Below, piece after piece: positions 1 to 64,000 of a stretch of DNA of 64,000 nucleotides; the first letter of the stretch is position 1; the number at the start of each line of letters is the position of its first letter. The stretch lies in NCBI GenBank assembly GCA_012295275.1, contig CM022671.1, positions 5,606,065 to 5,670,064 of the forward strand, in the 5' to 3' direction. Under the pieces are notes generated by a model. That model was not told where the DNA came from. It made no database searches and saw only the letters and a program-made list of their open reading frames with translations. This stretch comes from Chrysomallon squamiferum (Eukaryota > Mollusca > Gastropoda > Neomphalida > Peltospiridae). The position numbers and the translations under genes were made by a program.

Positions 1-270
1 ATTCTTAATGATATTGTAATTATTATAAACGGAATTATATTCATCATCATCGTCGTCAGTATTATTATATCATCATCACAATAACTGCTACAACAGCAGC
101 AAAACTACCACTACTACTATCTCATCTACTGCTATATCTAATATTTATTCCTCCACTACTGTACACCAATCTGAAATATATCACTACATATACTAATGTC
201 ACTACTATTGTTTCTTCAACTGTCGCTATTTTGCAAGTGTGAGGTTGTGTGTATAAATATACACAAAAAC

Positions 271-319
<49 letters not shown>

Positions 320-1720
320 GTCAGATAAAATCCAAAAAATAAAAAATACTCAGTGGTTTTCAGAAGGTAAAACAATGCTTTATTGTATTTTACTTTACTT
401 TATTTTATTTATTTATTTATTATTCTATTATTATTTTTGTTGTTCAATCGTTCGTTTTGTTTAGCCTATGATAAAAAAAAAAACGAGTCAGAAATTATAT
501 TTTTGTTTTCTTTCAAATCGAACATTCTGTCACGTGACCTACATCTGACATTCTCGCATCCAACTTCCTGTTCTAGTAGCAGACGTGAACGTTTCAAATC
601 ATAACTTCTTTCACTAGAGAATTATCCTGAACAAAAACTCAATACTCTGCATTAATCCTTGAATGCCCTTCAAAGGACTTGCAAGAACTTCAAAGAAGTA
701 GGAAGAAATCAGGGTTATGGTGTAAATCTGAAAACAGAAATGTTATTCTGGACTTGGAAGCATTTGGTATTCTATTAAGAATCTGTGTAAAAAAATTATT
801 ATTGATTACATCTTTTCAAAAGGCCGCCTTATGAACAAATTTATAAAAGTAATTGTTTTTACCTTTGTTTTCACTTTTCTACTGAACTCATGTGTACAAA
901 AATCTTACTTTAATGACGTTAAATTATAGATATGGATATAGATAGATAGACGGATAGATAGATAGATAGATAGGTAGATACATCTGTACACATATGAATG
1001 CTTAATGTATTCATGTACTTCCTTAGGAATGAATGTTGTTTGGAGGGGTTGTTTAATTAACCGAGTATTTTTTTTTTTTTTATTTATTTATTTAATTTTA
1101 TTATTATGATTATTATTATTATTTAAACTTTAATGCATAAACAGTGTTTACATCTTTTTCGACTTCCAGTTTAAAAAGGGTAAAATTCAAAAATAACAAA
1201 CCTTATTTTAATAATAATTATTTCAAGGTAGAATCAGTTTGAAAAATCGTTTTCTTATTTACGATAATTTGAAAATAGTTAGCTCAACAATTGCACAGAT
1301 TTACGAATTACTTTCTTCCATCAACATAATGTCTGGCATTTAAGTCCCTTTTAATGTTAAAATTTAACTGGGTTTTTGTATTAAACTTTACTGCCGTTCA
1401 GCGGCTGGACTGCGTATTCTACTTGGTGTTCAGAGAGACAGAAATTTTACATCTAGATATTTAATTTCGCGGAATAAACCATCGAGACAGAACATTGACT
1501 ATAAGAATAATCAGTGTATTTCAATGTCAACTATTACGTCTTGTTATGTTTATTGTTATTTGAATAATGGTTATATGTAAGTTAGAGTTCAGGCAGATAA
1601 GCAGTAAGGGAGCTAATTTATGCATTTTCTGATCGACATTAAAGCACATAATATAATACAGCGTTTGATTAACCAGTATACACTTTCGTGCATACAGATT
1701 TAAATATCATACATTTACGT

Positions 1721-1758
<38 letters not shown>

Positions 1759-2705
1759 ACACACACACACGTACTCACAGACAGACAAAATCACATTCAC
1801 ATAGAGATACATGCAAACAAATTCACACACACATTTCATGACCGACTTTGTTTGTTTTTTTTTTTTTTTTTTTTACTGTGAGGTGAGGCAGACATTAATA
1901 AGATATACCTGCCGTCAATAAGTGGATCACCATTTCCATTCGAAATTCCTGTTTTATTTTCCATCATTTTTCCATTAATCAAGCGACAAAAACACGCCTC
2001 TTTTCTTTTCCAGCCTCTGTTCAGATCTGATATATTAGTCCTGTCTAATTAGCCTTTTTTCTTGCGCCATCTAACAAACACGATATTCATTTTATGGACA
2101 TTCTAGTAGAATGTAGGGTTGACTATTTTTTTTTTTTTTTTGCAGCGTACGAAACGACGCTACATTAAAAGATCAGTTTCACTGCCGCAGTTAAACCGCG
2201 CTTTACAAACCAAATGGATTTTTACTGCTTTTCAGAAATTGTTTTTCCAATATCTTTGTTCTTGCTCGTATATTGCCTTTTAAAATATTTTTACTATTTA
2301 TATTCGTGGTATGTTTACCTTCGTCTTTGGTGGCGTTTATTTTTGTTGGTTTGTCCCTCGAGAAAACGACATCCCAATATAGTTAGTTATTTGTTTGTGG
2401 GTTTCTAAATTTAAACATCAAGCTCATTGAATTAACTCACTGGGAATCAGCAAAATAAAGCAATGTAAATGACAACTTCAGAGAAAAAAAAAAAAAGAAC
2501 AAACGAAAAGAACAAAAATAAATCATTTAGCCAGGTTATAACAAAACGAATATTTTTGATAATTGTTTATTAGCTAATTTTATGTGCATAAATATTTGAA
2601 TAATTGTCGAATAATTTACTAAAACTATAATCTAAGTGTTAACTGACTAATGAATGATGTTATATGTTGAGTGATGTGCATTTTGAAAAGTTTTTCAGTT
2701 TTCAG
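1..2705. other. Non-coding sequence downstream of P4HA
   Basis: No gene or credible exon was recognised. It is AT-rich sequence with a CA tract (about 279-315), GATA repeats (about 939-980), a longer CA tract (1721-1770), and poly-T runs near 1070, 1855 and 2128. The P4HA 3' UTR and polyadenylation site must lie in its right part. Short open frames here are simple-repeat or AT-rich translations with no recognisable domain. Confidence 0.6.
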
Positions 2706-14079
<11,374 letters not shown>

Positions 14080-14449
14080 TTCGACATTAAAAAAACTGAA
14101 CCTAAATATATGAAATTATTTAAATAGGCTATTATTGTAAACGTGTATATTAGGCTCGGATATCGAGCTAGCCTGGTGTCCACCTTAAGTCCACGAACGT
14201 TAAGTAAAATGTTCTTTGTTTCTTGCAGTTATAAAATCAGGCTATGAATACTCGGTGTCAAAAATCAATCATAGAATAGTACGATCCGAGTACAGCAACA
14301 GTTGGCACCTATCGATCTCTCGTAGTATTTTTGAATTAATTTTCTAAGGGAATATGTCATTAAATTGTGAAATAAATTTTTATATCTGTAAATACAACTA
14401 AAAAATAAAACAAATAAAATAAATAACTAAATAAATAAATAAACAGATA

Positions 14450-14498
<49 letters not shown>

Positions 14499-14900
14499 TT
14501 TAATACTGAACAAATAACACTAATGCAGTTTCAAGTAGGTCGAAACGGTTTACGATTTCTGTGGCGTATTATAAGAAAGTAATAATAAAGAATGGGAGTA
14601 ATGTGTAATGTTATTTTAAAACATATTTTGAATGAGTATGTTCAATTTACATTGACATAATGTGTTTCATTAACTGTCGGTATTGAGAGACCAGTTAGAA
14701 CCTCTATAGTCAAAAAGAAATTCATAAACATTAACGGTAACGAGACTATTTTTATATTTTTTTTTTTTTACTTTGAACTCTCGAAAAATCACGAACACTT
14801 GTCGCGTGATTAAATATGGACGATAAGGAAGCAGCCGAGATGTAGTTATCATTCGAAATGTTGTTTTGGTTAACATAATTTGTTCCGAACCATTTCTAAA
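14080..14900. promoter_or_regulatory. Divergent intergenic region between P4HA and USP32
   Basis: The start codons of P4HA (minus, 14079) and USP32 (plus, 14901) face away from each other across 821 bp. Any 5' UTRs and promoters of both genes must lie here unless there are unseen non-coding first exons. It holds a TAA/AAT microsatellite (about 14450-14502), a short poly-T at about 14758-14770, and otherwise unique AT-rich sequence. No convincing TATA box or initiator could be fixed. A shared bidirectional promoter is inferred from geometry alone. Confidence 0.45.
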
Positions 14901-36251
<21,351 letters not shown>

Positions 36252-36559
36252 TTACCAACATTAGGAAGAGGTGCTTACTTCCCCACACATGAAAACTGCA
36301 GAAAAGTATTAGAGAAACATGAATATTTTGATAACAGTGCATCAAGAATTTCTTTTACTCAAAACTTTGTTGTGAAACCTTTCAGTATATGAGTGTAAAA
36401 AAAAAGATGTTTAGAGCTGTGGTTTTTTTTTAGAGCAGTATATATTCAGTGGATTCTTGTTTTTATTATTTAAAGGGGCATAGATGGATTGATTTCACCA
36501 GTTTTAATTAATAAATAGTATTAGTTGGTTTCTTTCATATTTCAGATACTTATATAATG

Positions 36560-36990
36560 GCTCTCTTGATACTTGGAAGCTTGACTAAATATATTGGCAG
36601 TATTCGTACTTGACAAATCTGACTGAATACTCATTCTTTTATGCTTGACAAATCTAACAGTGGACTGATATTATCATACTTGATAAATTAGGACTAAGTT
36701 CTGTCCATACTTGACAGATTTGACTAAAATGTATTGACACTATTCATAATTTACTGAAGATTTCAACTCTTTATGCACTTGACCTGTTTGATTCTGTTAA
36801 TTTTTGACAAATTTGTCGAAAAACTTCCTATATTGATCAGTTAAATGTGTTGATTTTTGACTGGAAATTTTGACACTTTGTACTTGATTAAATATGTTGG
36901 CACTATCCATACTTGCCTGAAGATTTTTGCACTTTATACTTGACAAACTTCACCAAGTATATTGCCTTTATTATGCTTGATAAGTAAATA
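36560..36990. repeat. Degenerate TTGACAAATNTGACT repeat downstream of USP32
   Basis: Variants of ACTTGACAAATCTGACTAA and of TATTGGCACTATTCATACTTG recur six to eight times at ~50-70 bp spacing, with scattered copies to about 37450. The units have drifted considerably. Confidence 0.6.
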
Positions 36991-37809
36991 TTACGTTGAC
37001 AGTTCAAAAATCTTGACTGACTAGTGTCCTGCGAAAGCAAAATAAACCAGATGAATATATTTTTAAAAAGACTAAAACAATTGATGAATACTGATTTTCT
37101 TAATCACTAGATTAGATTCTGATCAAAGAAATCCATTCTATATAAGCAGTGCTACAAGTAATTATAGTTTAGTTATGATTTTTTTTTTTTTTTTTTGTGA
37201 TTTAGTGGAATGTGAACATATATTTTAAAAATATCATTTTAGCTTGCATCTAGTAACCCTCTGGCTCTCACAAAACAGTGATATATAAACTGTACACAAA
37301 TTAACAAATCTGTCAAAACTTATCAGCTCCATCATGATTTCTCAAGTTTTGTTAAATATACTCTGTGACTATGCATGACTCTATTCATATTTACGAATTT
37401 TGACCAAATCTAATGGTTCTCTAAAGTTTTGACAGATTTGATTCAATGTATTGATCAAATTGTAGTCAGAGTTTTAAAAAAGAAATTATAAAGTTAAATT
37501 TTATGACGGTTTTTAAATATTACTTATTAGCTACTTAACAGTTGAGGAATTATTTTTCCTCTACAGAATTGTAAAATATATTAATTACATTGCTCTTTCA
37601 GTACAGTTTTAAAAGCTTTTAGTATTTTAATAACAGAATATAAGTTTGAATTAATGGTTAAGTTAATTAAGTGTCAGATAAATAATTATGTTGAAACAAA
37701 AGAAGTTTGACAAAAGATTAAATTAATTTCATTTTATAAAACACTTAATTGTATTTAAGTTTTAAGTTTCTGATTGCTGTGACAGAATTTCATTTTTGAA
37801 TGTTCACTG

Positions 37810-37842
<33 letters not shown>

Positions 37843-39093
37843 ATGAAATCTAAAAGAACTGGTTGTGAGTAGATACTGAGTATAAAAATTAATTAGAGAG
37901 AGTAAAAGTGATTTTCTAAAGGGCAAACTGTCAGTTTTTACATTCCAGTAAGTGTCAAAGGTTCTGATATGTATGATTTTCCAAAACTCTGCAGCTAATT
38001 GATAGTCATGCAATCAGTTTGCATCCTGTCATAGTCTACCAAAGTATTGTAATATTAAGGATTGTTATGCAAATTTGACTATCTTTTCCTTTTGTTTTTT
38101 CTGTCTCTTTTTTTTTTTTTTTGTGTGTGTGTGTATGATTGTGTGAAATTAATATTGTTGAATTTTGTTGTTTTATTTTATATAATTTGAAATTCATCTA
38201 TTATCATTCTCTCTCTCTCTCTCTCTCACTCACTCAAGGACAATGGAACTTCTTTTTTTTCTCATAAATACATTAAACCCACCGATAATTGTTACAGTTT
38301 TAAAATGATATTAAAAAAAAAGTAAAATAAGAAAAAACCCTTTTATTTTATTTTTTTATTTTCATTTTATTTCCCATTTATTATTGTGTTAAATGAAGTA
38401 AAATATATAAAAAGGGAATTTTCCAAAGGATGCCTCACAGTTTTTATTTTAGGGTTCCCAAGTTAAATGAAACTGGACTCTTTGTAAGTATTAAAATATG
38501 CATCTTTTTGCACTGATACAAATAACATAAATACTGCAGACAGGAATTTTCCCTCTTCAGTATGTTGTAATTCAAGTGATTTTAACATGGGTTCAAGAGA
38601 ACAAATGAAATCTGCTGATGATATGTTTTCTTCGTTCAGTCTGTTTTCATTCTTCATGTTAAAGTAAGTTTTCTATAACATTCAATTCTTTAACTTTTTA
38701 ACTCTTCGACATTTGAAACTTAGTGTTTTTATATTTGTGTGACAGACAGTGTGCGAAGGGTTTGAAGAGCATAATGCAGACTGAAACATGCTTATTTACC
38801 AACTACAGAAACCATAACATTTTTTTTTAATTTATTTTATTTTTTTAATTATTATTTAAGATTTATAGCAAGTTTTTGATACTTTTTTTTTTTTTTTTTT
38901 TTTTATTATTATTTTGGTGTTTTAATTTAAATTTAGTTTTTGTGTTTGAAGTCAAAAGATGAATGATTTTCAGTTTGTTAGCTGATGTGTAAATATATTA
39001 TCTGTATGACTGGTCTTGAGTTCAAAACTGATCAGTGACTTTTTTATCTTACTTTTGTTTTTAAATTTTTTTTTTTTTTTTTTTTTTTATTAC

Positions 39094-39161
<68 letters not shown>

Positions 39162-40139
39162 TATTTTGTAAATAAATTGGTTATACTGTATAGTCCATTC
39201 ATTAATCTTTATCTTGTAAAATAACCATGCATCATTCCTTCAGCCGCCTCAGTTTGCCATAGAGAGTTTTTATTTGTTTGTTGATGGGACTGTAATAATG
39301 TCCACTACAAGTGTATGACAATATTTCTGTATATTGGCTGTTTCCAGAATCAACAGACTCTGTAATAAGCAGATTTATGTGTGCAATTTTCAAACTTATA
39401 TTCATTGTTGAACTGTAGAATTACAAGTAGAATATATAGATTATAGAACATAATTGTTGTGTGTTTATATCCTAAACTGTTGAAAACCATCATCACTCCA
39501 GTCAATATCTATATCCTATTTTTGGGGTCTGTGCAAGTTTTTTTTTTTTTTTTTTTTTTTTTGTTTGTTATTTACATGAAGATTTATATAATAATAAAGC
39601 ATATTTGTTTTTGTTTAAATAATTTGAAAAAAAAAAAGGTTAAAAAATTATTTTAACATAGTAGTAATAATAAGGAGAAATTTTGATGGTAAGACGATGG
39701 TTTTTGATGGTTACGATTATGCATACATACATTTATACATGTAATGCCATATGCATTTAGAAGTAAGTGCGATTGTTATAAAAAAAAAATTATCAGAAAT
39801 TCTATTTAATGTTGTTTTCAAAATAACAGATATATGCAAAAACATTTGTTTTTTGTTCAGATTTCTATAAGAAGATGGTTAGTGCTGTATTCACATAAGA
39901 AATAAATAAATAAATAAATAAATAAATGAATACCTAATATTCGTACTCTCAATTGTAATAGTTATGTAGCTGATAACGTTTAAAAAGTGAATGAAAAATA
40001 TAGCTCATAGAATCTGTTGTTTCGCTTAACCCAATATGAAAAAAAAGTTGCAGAATGGCCAGGGATGGGCAGGCCCATTTCTAGTTATGAAAAATAGTTA
40101 CGTTAACATTATTTCATTAAGTTTATCTCACTTTGAGTT

Positions 40140-40445
40140 AATAATTATCAAAAAGTTAATCTGATTTTACATTTTTGATTATAACATTACTTTTTGGTTC
40201 ACTTTATGTTACTGACTATAACATTACTTTGACCCATTTAAGTTAATAACTACATGTATAAAACTAATTTGGCCTAATTTGAGTTAACTACTATGAAATT
40301 AATTTGACCTATTTAATTAATTTGTGTTAACTATGAAACTGGTTTGACCTTCTTTGTGTGTTGATTATGAAACTAGATTGACCTAATTTGTGATAATGTT
40401 TAAACTAGTCTGACCTATTTTGTTAACTGTGAAACTAGGTGTTTT
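40140..40445. repeat. Degenerate GTTAACTATGAAACTAG / TTTGACCTA repeat
   Basis: Units resembling TTTGACCTAATTTGAGTTAA followed by CTATGAAACTA recur about six times at ~40-60 bp spacing. The array is preceded at about 40058-40080 by a CCAGGGATGGGCAGGCCC block. No clean inverted-repeat ends were found, so a transposon origin is unproven. Confidence 0.5.
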
Positions 40446-41026
40446 TTTACCTACTTTGCATGTAACACCAGTTAAAAAACAAAATAACAAAATTAATTAA
40501 TGATTATGTCTTGATTTAATTGCATTACTCTGTCTGATTTTTTGTTTTTATTTTGGCCCACTTTGGTGTGAAAGGGTAGATGGGCTGTTTAGGTCAGTTT
40601 TGGCATTGTTGTATGTGTAAATATCTGGCCACCATTAACTGTGTGAATTACATCAGTGTCTATGAACATAATTATGTTTTGGTTATTTTTTTACAGAATT
40701 GGTGAAGTTTCACTTTTATTGTTCATTTAGTTAGTGTGATTCTCATTCATAAACATTTTATATTCATTATTAGTAATACTACTACTACTACTACTACTGC
40801 TACTATTACTATTACTACTAATTCTACTACTACCATTATTACTATTACTGTTACTACTATTACTACTACTACTACTATTATTAAAGACAAAACCATGGTT
40901 CAAACTGTAAAATTAATTTATTGAAAACTTATTGATTGATTGATTGATTGATTATATTATATTATATATATATATATATATATTCTATTATTTTATATTA
41001 TATTATATTATATTATTCTTGCATGG

Positions 41027-41064
<38 letters not shown>

Positions 41065-42540
41065 GAAAAATAATGTGTCTATTTTGGATAAAATGAAATA
41101 ATAACAAATAATAGAAATATGAAGTTATTAGAAATAATAATAATAATAACAGAAATAACAATAACAATAGTGACCATAATAACAATAATGAAGAAGATAA
41201 TTCATAAATTGTTTTGTTGTCAGATTAACAGTAAAGCTATAACAGATAACTTTTAAAAAATACTAATGCATTATAACCTGTTTTAAAGGACAACATTTGA
41301 AAGGTATTTCCTCTTGTAAAGAGTAAGTAACTTACAGTGATTAAAATTAAAACAAATAAATCATTTGATTGTTAAATATATTTTACATTGGTTAAAATAA
41401 AATAAAATTTCCTTTTCTTTCTTTCTTTCTTTCATCTTTATTTTAAAAAAAAAAAATAAAATAGAATAAAAATCTTCATTTTTAATTTTCCACCTTCACC
41501 AACATATAAACCCAACAACAAAATAATAAATAAATATAAGAAGTGTATTTGTCAGTCCATTTGTCTGTTGATTTGTTCTTTTTGTTTTTTGTACATTAGA
41601 CATTTACTCAGGAAATATTTAAAAAGAAATAAATTTTAAAAAGCTATAAATATAAAAGTTATCGTTTGTTGCATGGTTTGTTGTTGTTTATCAAAATATT
41701 GTAATATCTGGGGGTTTTTTTAATTGTGTTACTGTATATTTAAAACTTTAATAATAGTTACTCAAACTGGTTTGCAGAGTAGACGTTGTTGAAACTAAAT
41801 ATAGTTACCTTTACAGAGTTAACATTTTCAGCTTTATACATACTTGTACATACATTTGAATGCACATCTACAGAACAACTACATCAGTAATAAATAAAAT
41901 AGAATTAAAAATTCTGGCTGTTGCAGTGACATGTTTTATTTATTATTATTTTATTTTTAATTCTTAATTTTATTTTGATTGCTTGCTGATATATAATGAC
42001 CAGATAACTGATTTGGTGTAGGCAGGTGTAATGTTTTTTTTTTTTTTAAATATTTGAAAGGTAAATATTTAAATGTTGTTTTCTGTGTACTCACAGTGTG
42101 TTAGCTGTGTGTTCTCGCCAAACATCATCATTATAGCCTGACTGTGATTTCTACCTGGGAATAAATCTGAACAATGCTGAAATATACATTAGTCTTGTTG
42201 TTTTTTTTTCTTGTATAGTTCTATTAGTAGCAGACATACATAAATAACCCATAACCAGTGTAAATTTAGTGATGTCATTTGTAACTGAATGCACATCAAT
42301 ATAAACTAATATTTTGTTTGCAGTTTATTTTTTTTCTCTTATTTTTTTAAATTTTTTTTTTTAAGCTGTAATACAAAAACAAACAAAAAAGTTTGATAAA
42401 ATGCTTTTATTTTGTAAATTTTATCAAATTTTCATGCACTGACAACATTATTAAATACTTCTTTTTATTCACCCAACACTTCTCAAAGGTCAGAAAAAAC
42501 CGAGCTGAGTTATGATTGGGTTTGGAATCAGTTCTGTACA

Positions 42541-44553
42541 TTTATTCCACTGTCTGGAATAACTAAAGCTGCATTCGCTTTCCTCACATGATCGCAAAGG
42601 TACTCTTGCTGCTTATAACCAAAAAGAGTAACCCATGACATCATCACATATATAACTGAACAAGTATGTCATTAAATACGACTTTTCCCCCAGCTTAAGA
42701 CACATCCACAAACACAATGATATTTTCCAGACCATTTATCTTTGCATGTACAATGAATAAAAATAATTTAAAAAAAGAAAAAAGAAAAGAAGAGCCAAGA
42801 ACTTGGTAATTATAAAGGCAGCACTTGACTCATTTTCATTATTCATACAATCAAAGGTCGATGCTTTTAAATTTTCAGTTCCATAAAACTTCCATTGTGT
42901 TGGTATAAATTAAATACAATAATTATTACACTTCAAAATCTGGTAATCCAAAAATACTTTCAATGCAGGATTTTTTTTTTTCTACAGTTTTTTCATAAAG
43001 AAATATAGACATAATCTATCAAAATAGTATTTACAAAACTATTATCAGATTCATTATTATTAAAACCAGAAAAGAAAAAAAAAGAAGAAATTTGAGGAAT
43101 GTTTTATAGCCTTACCTGCTAAATTACACTTATCTTCTGTAAGCAAAGTATACATGCAAAGAACAAAACATTTTATATATACAAAGTTTGACCTGTTTAA
43201 TTTAATTAACTTATGTTTACATTTTACAAGTCTTAGATTAAATAATAACTTGATTGTTCATTTTAAAAAATAAACAGCAAAAAAGCTAAATTTTTATTCA
43301 TAATTTTTAAAAAATGTTCAGTATATTTACATCAGTATATAGATTTAAAAAAAGAAAATATATCAAATCTTCCCATTTTCTGTGAAGGATTGAATTATTT
43401 TATTTTTGATTTCTTATATTTTTATTTTTTTTTTTTATTATTTTGTGACATGGAGTTTGGTACATTTTTATATGTTTATTTAGAATATACACATTATTTA
43501 AAATGATTCTTTTTTATGAAACTATCTAAAAGCAGTCATGGTATTTTGAAACTGGCAGTGCAAGGTTTTACTTATATTGGAGCAACACTTCAGAAATATT
43601 TGTTCATCAATCATACATTTAAACACTTATATTCATGAAATTGTCTATTTAGCAATTAATTTCTTTTTGTGAAAACATATATTTAGCAACTCCTGTTCAT
43701 GAAATTTTTTTTACTACCTTCTATTTGTGAAATCCTGTATTTGGCAATTTCTGTTGCTGAACTTGTCTATTCAATGATTTCATGAATAAAATTTAGCTTT
43801 AACAAGACATTAAAAAAATTAGTGAAAAAATCCTGAGAATTCAAAATAGATGTAATTCAAAATGATGTGTTTAACAATAATAATCTCTCTCAACATCCCT
43901 GTACCCTTCACAGTAAGTAAAAAACATTAAAATGTACATTAAATAATTTTCTTTATTTGGTTTTGTCTTTTTATCATTATTAATATGGCAAGATGGTTAT
44001 TTTTAATTAAGAAAATAAAGTTTTCAAAAATATATACAATGTATGTTTTATCCTTTCCTGCATGCACAATCACCTCCCCTCTAGATCTTTTCTTCTCACC
44101 CTAAACATTTCTTAAATAGTTATTATTTTTGTCCAGTCTATCATAAAAAAATACTACATATTTTGTGTAATTTATTAGTAGATCACACAGTATAAGAAAT
44201 TATGACACAAATAAACTGAAATCCCTACAGAGATGGTAAAATACAAAAAGGTACACTGAAAACATAATTTAACAAACGACAAGAAATAATGATTACAATT
44301 CAATCTTTCTCTCTGTTCTGTTCAGTTTTGTATATTGACATTACATTCACAGGTTTTGTGTTTTTTTTGTATGACTTTTTTGTGTTTTTAAATACTGAAT
44401 ATAACTGATTTGGTTCTTGCCAACAAAAAAGCTTAAAAAAAAAAAAAAAAAAAAAAATCCCCATACTTTCTCAACAAGCAGTCCGGTTTTCAAGTCCCCC
44501 ACCCCTGCAAATAACATGACTTCCCATCCACACCCACACCCACACCCGCCCGA
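42541..44553 (-). other. SPT6 3' UTR region (inferred)
   Basis: Downstream of the SPT6 stop codon (44554-44556) there is no further coding sequence. AATAAA hexamers on the minus strand occur near 43952, 43470 and 42546. Degenerate CATGAAAT/ATTTAGCAA repeats lie at about 43610-43790. The UTR boundary is inferred only. Confidence 0.45.

Positions 44554-64000
<19,447 letters not shown>

Larger units (their letters stand above)
36252..42500 (+). other. USP32 3' UTR and convergent intergenic region
   Basis: No coding sequence was recognised after the USP32 stop. AATAAA-type hexamers on the plus strand occur near 37042, 39166, 39593 and 42160. The last is followed by ordinary sequence and sits opposite a minus-strand AATAAA at 42541-42546 that could serve SPT6. 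Which is used cannot be decided from sequence. The region holds poly-A/T runs (37810-37840, 39538-39562), an ATT tract (39096-39158) and degenerate repeats. Confidence 0.55.

Noticed and set aside
38463-38657. Minus-strand 64-residue frame in the USP32 3' region
   Set aside because: No recognisable domain, no flanking splice logic, and AT-rich composition typical of non-coding sequence here.

Overview
This is a eukaryotic, animal window: AT-rich, dense in microsatellites, with about 80 short GC-richer exons bounded by GT-AG introns of mostly 200-700 bp. All three genes belong to conserved animal families. The microsatellite load (long GA, CA, AAT, ATTT and GATA tracts), moderate introns and level of divergence from vertebrates suggest an invertebrate, plausibly a mollusc or other lophotrochozoan. 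That taxonomic placement is inference and was not tested by any search.

Layout. (1) 2706-14079, minus strand: a complete 14-exon prolyl 4-hydroxylase alpha subunit (P4HA type, 538 codons), an endoplasmic reticulum enzyme of collagen maturation. (2) 14080-14900: an 821-bp head-to-head gap. (3) 14901-36251, plus strand: a complete 34-exon USP32 deubiquitinase (about 1483 codons) with EF-hands, DUSP and ubiquitin-like regions, a split USP catalytic domain and a C-terminal CaaX box. One N in exon 26 coincides with a one-base loss of frame, most simply a sequencing or assembly defect. (4) 36252-44553: no genes, only 3' UTRs and degenerate repeats between convergent genes. (5) 44554-64000, minus strand: the last 34 exons of the histone chaperone and elongation factor SPT6 (SUPT6H). 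Its 5' end lies beyond the right edge. The segment 1-2705 has no recognised gene. The three genes share no obvious pathway, so this is ordinary chromosomal neighbourhood and not a functional cluster.

The most unusual signal is at the splice sites. Many minisatellites here abut or contain an exon-intron junction, and the unit often carries a near-perfect copy of the real donor or acceptor. Examples are an 84-bp array with four in-frame donors, a 92-bp acceptor repeat, about nine copies of an exon-end and donor segment, an 11-copy 31-bp array of complete 3' splice sites, three 54-bp donor copies, an array with AG|GTGAGT junctions, and a uniform 35-bp x 19 array beside a P4HA acceptor. A 314-bp inverted-repeat element flanked by TA, resembling a non-autonomous pogo/Tigger or mariner transposon, sits in USP32 intron 22. 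I found no CRISPR array, prokaryotic operon, rRNA gene, tRNA gene or viral gene.
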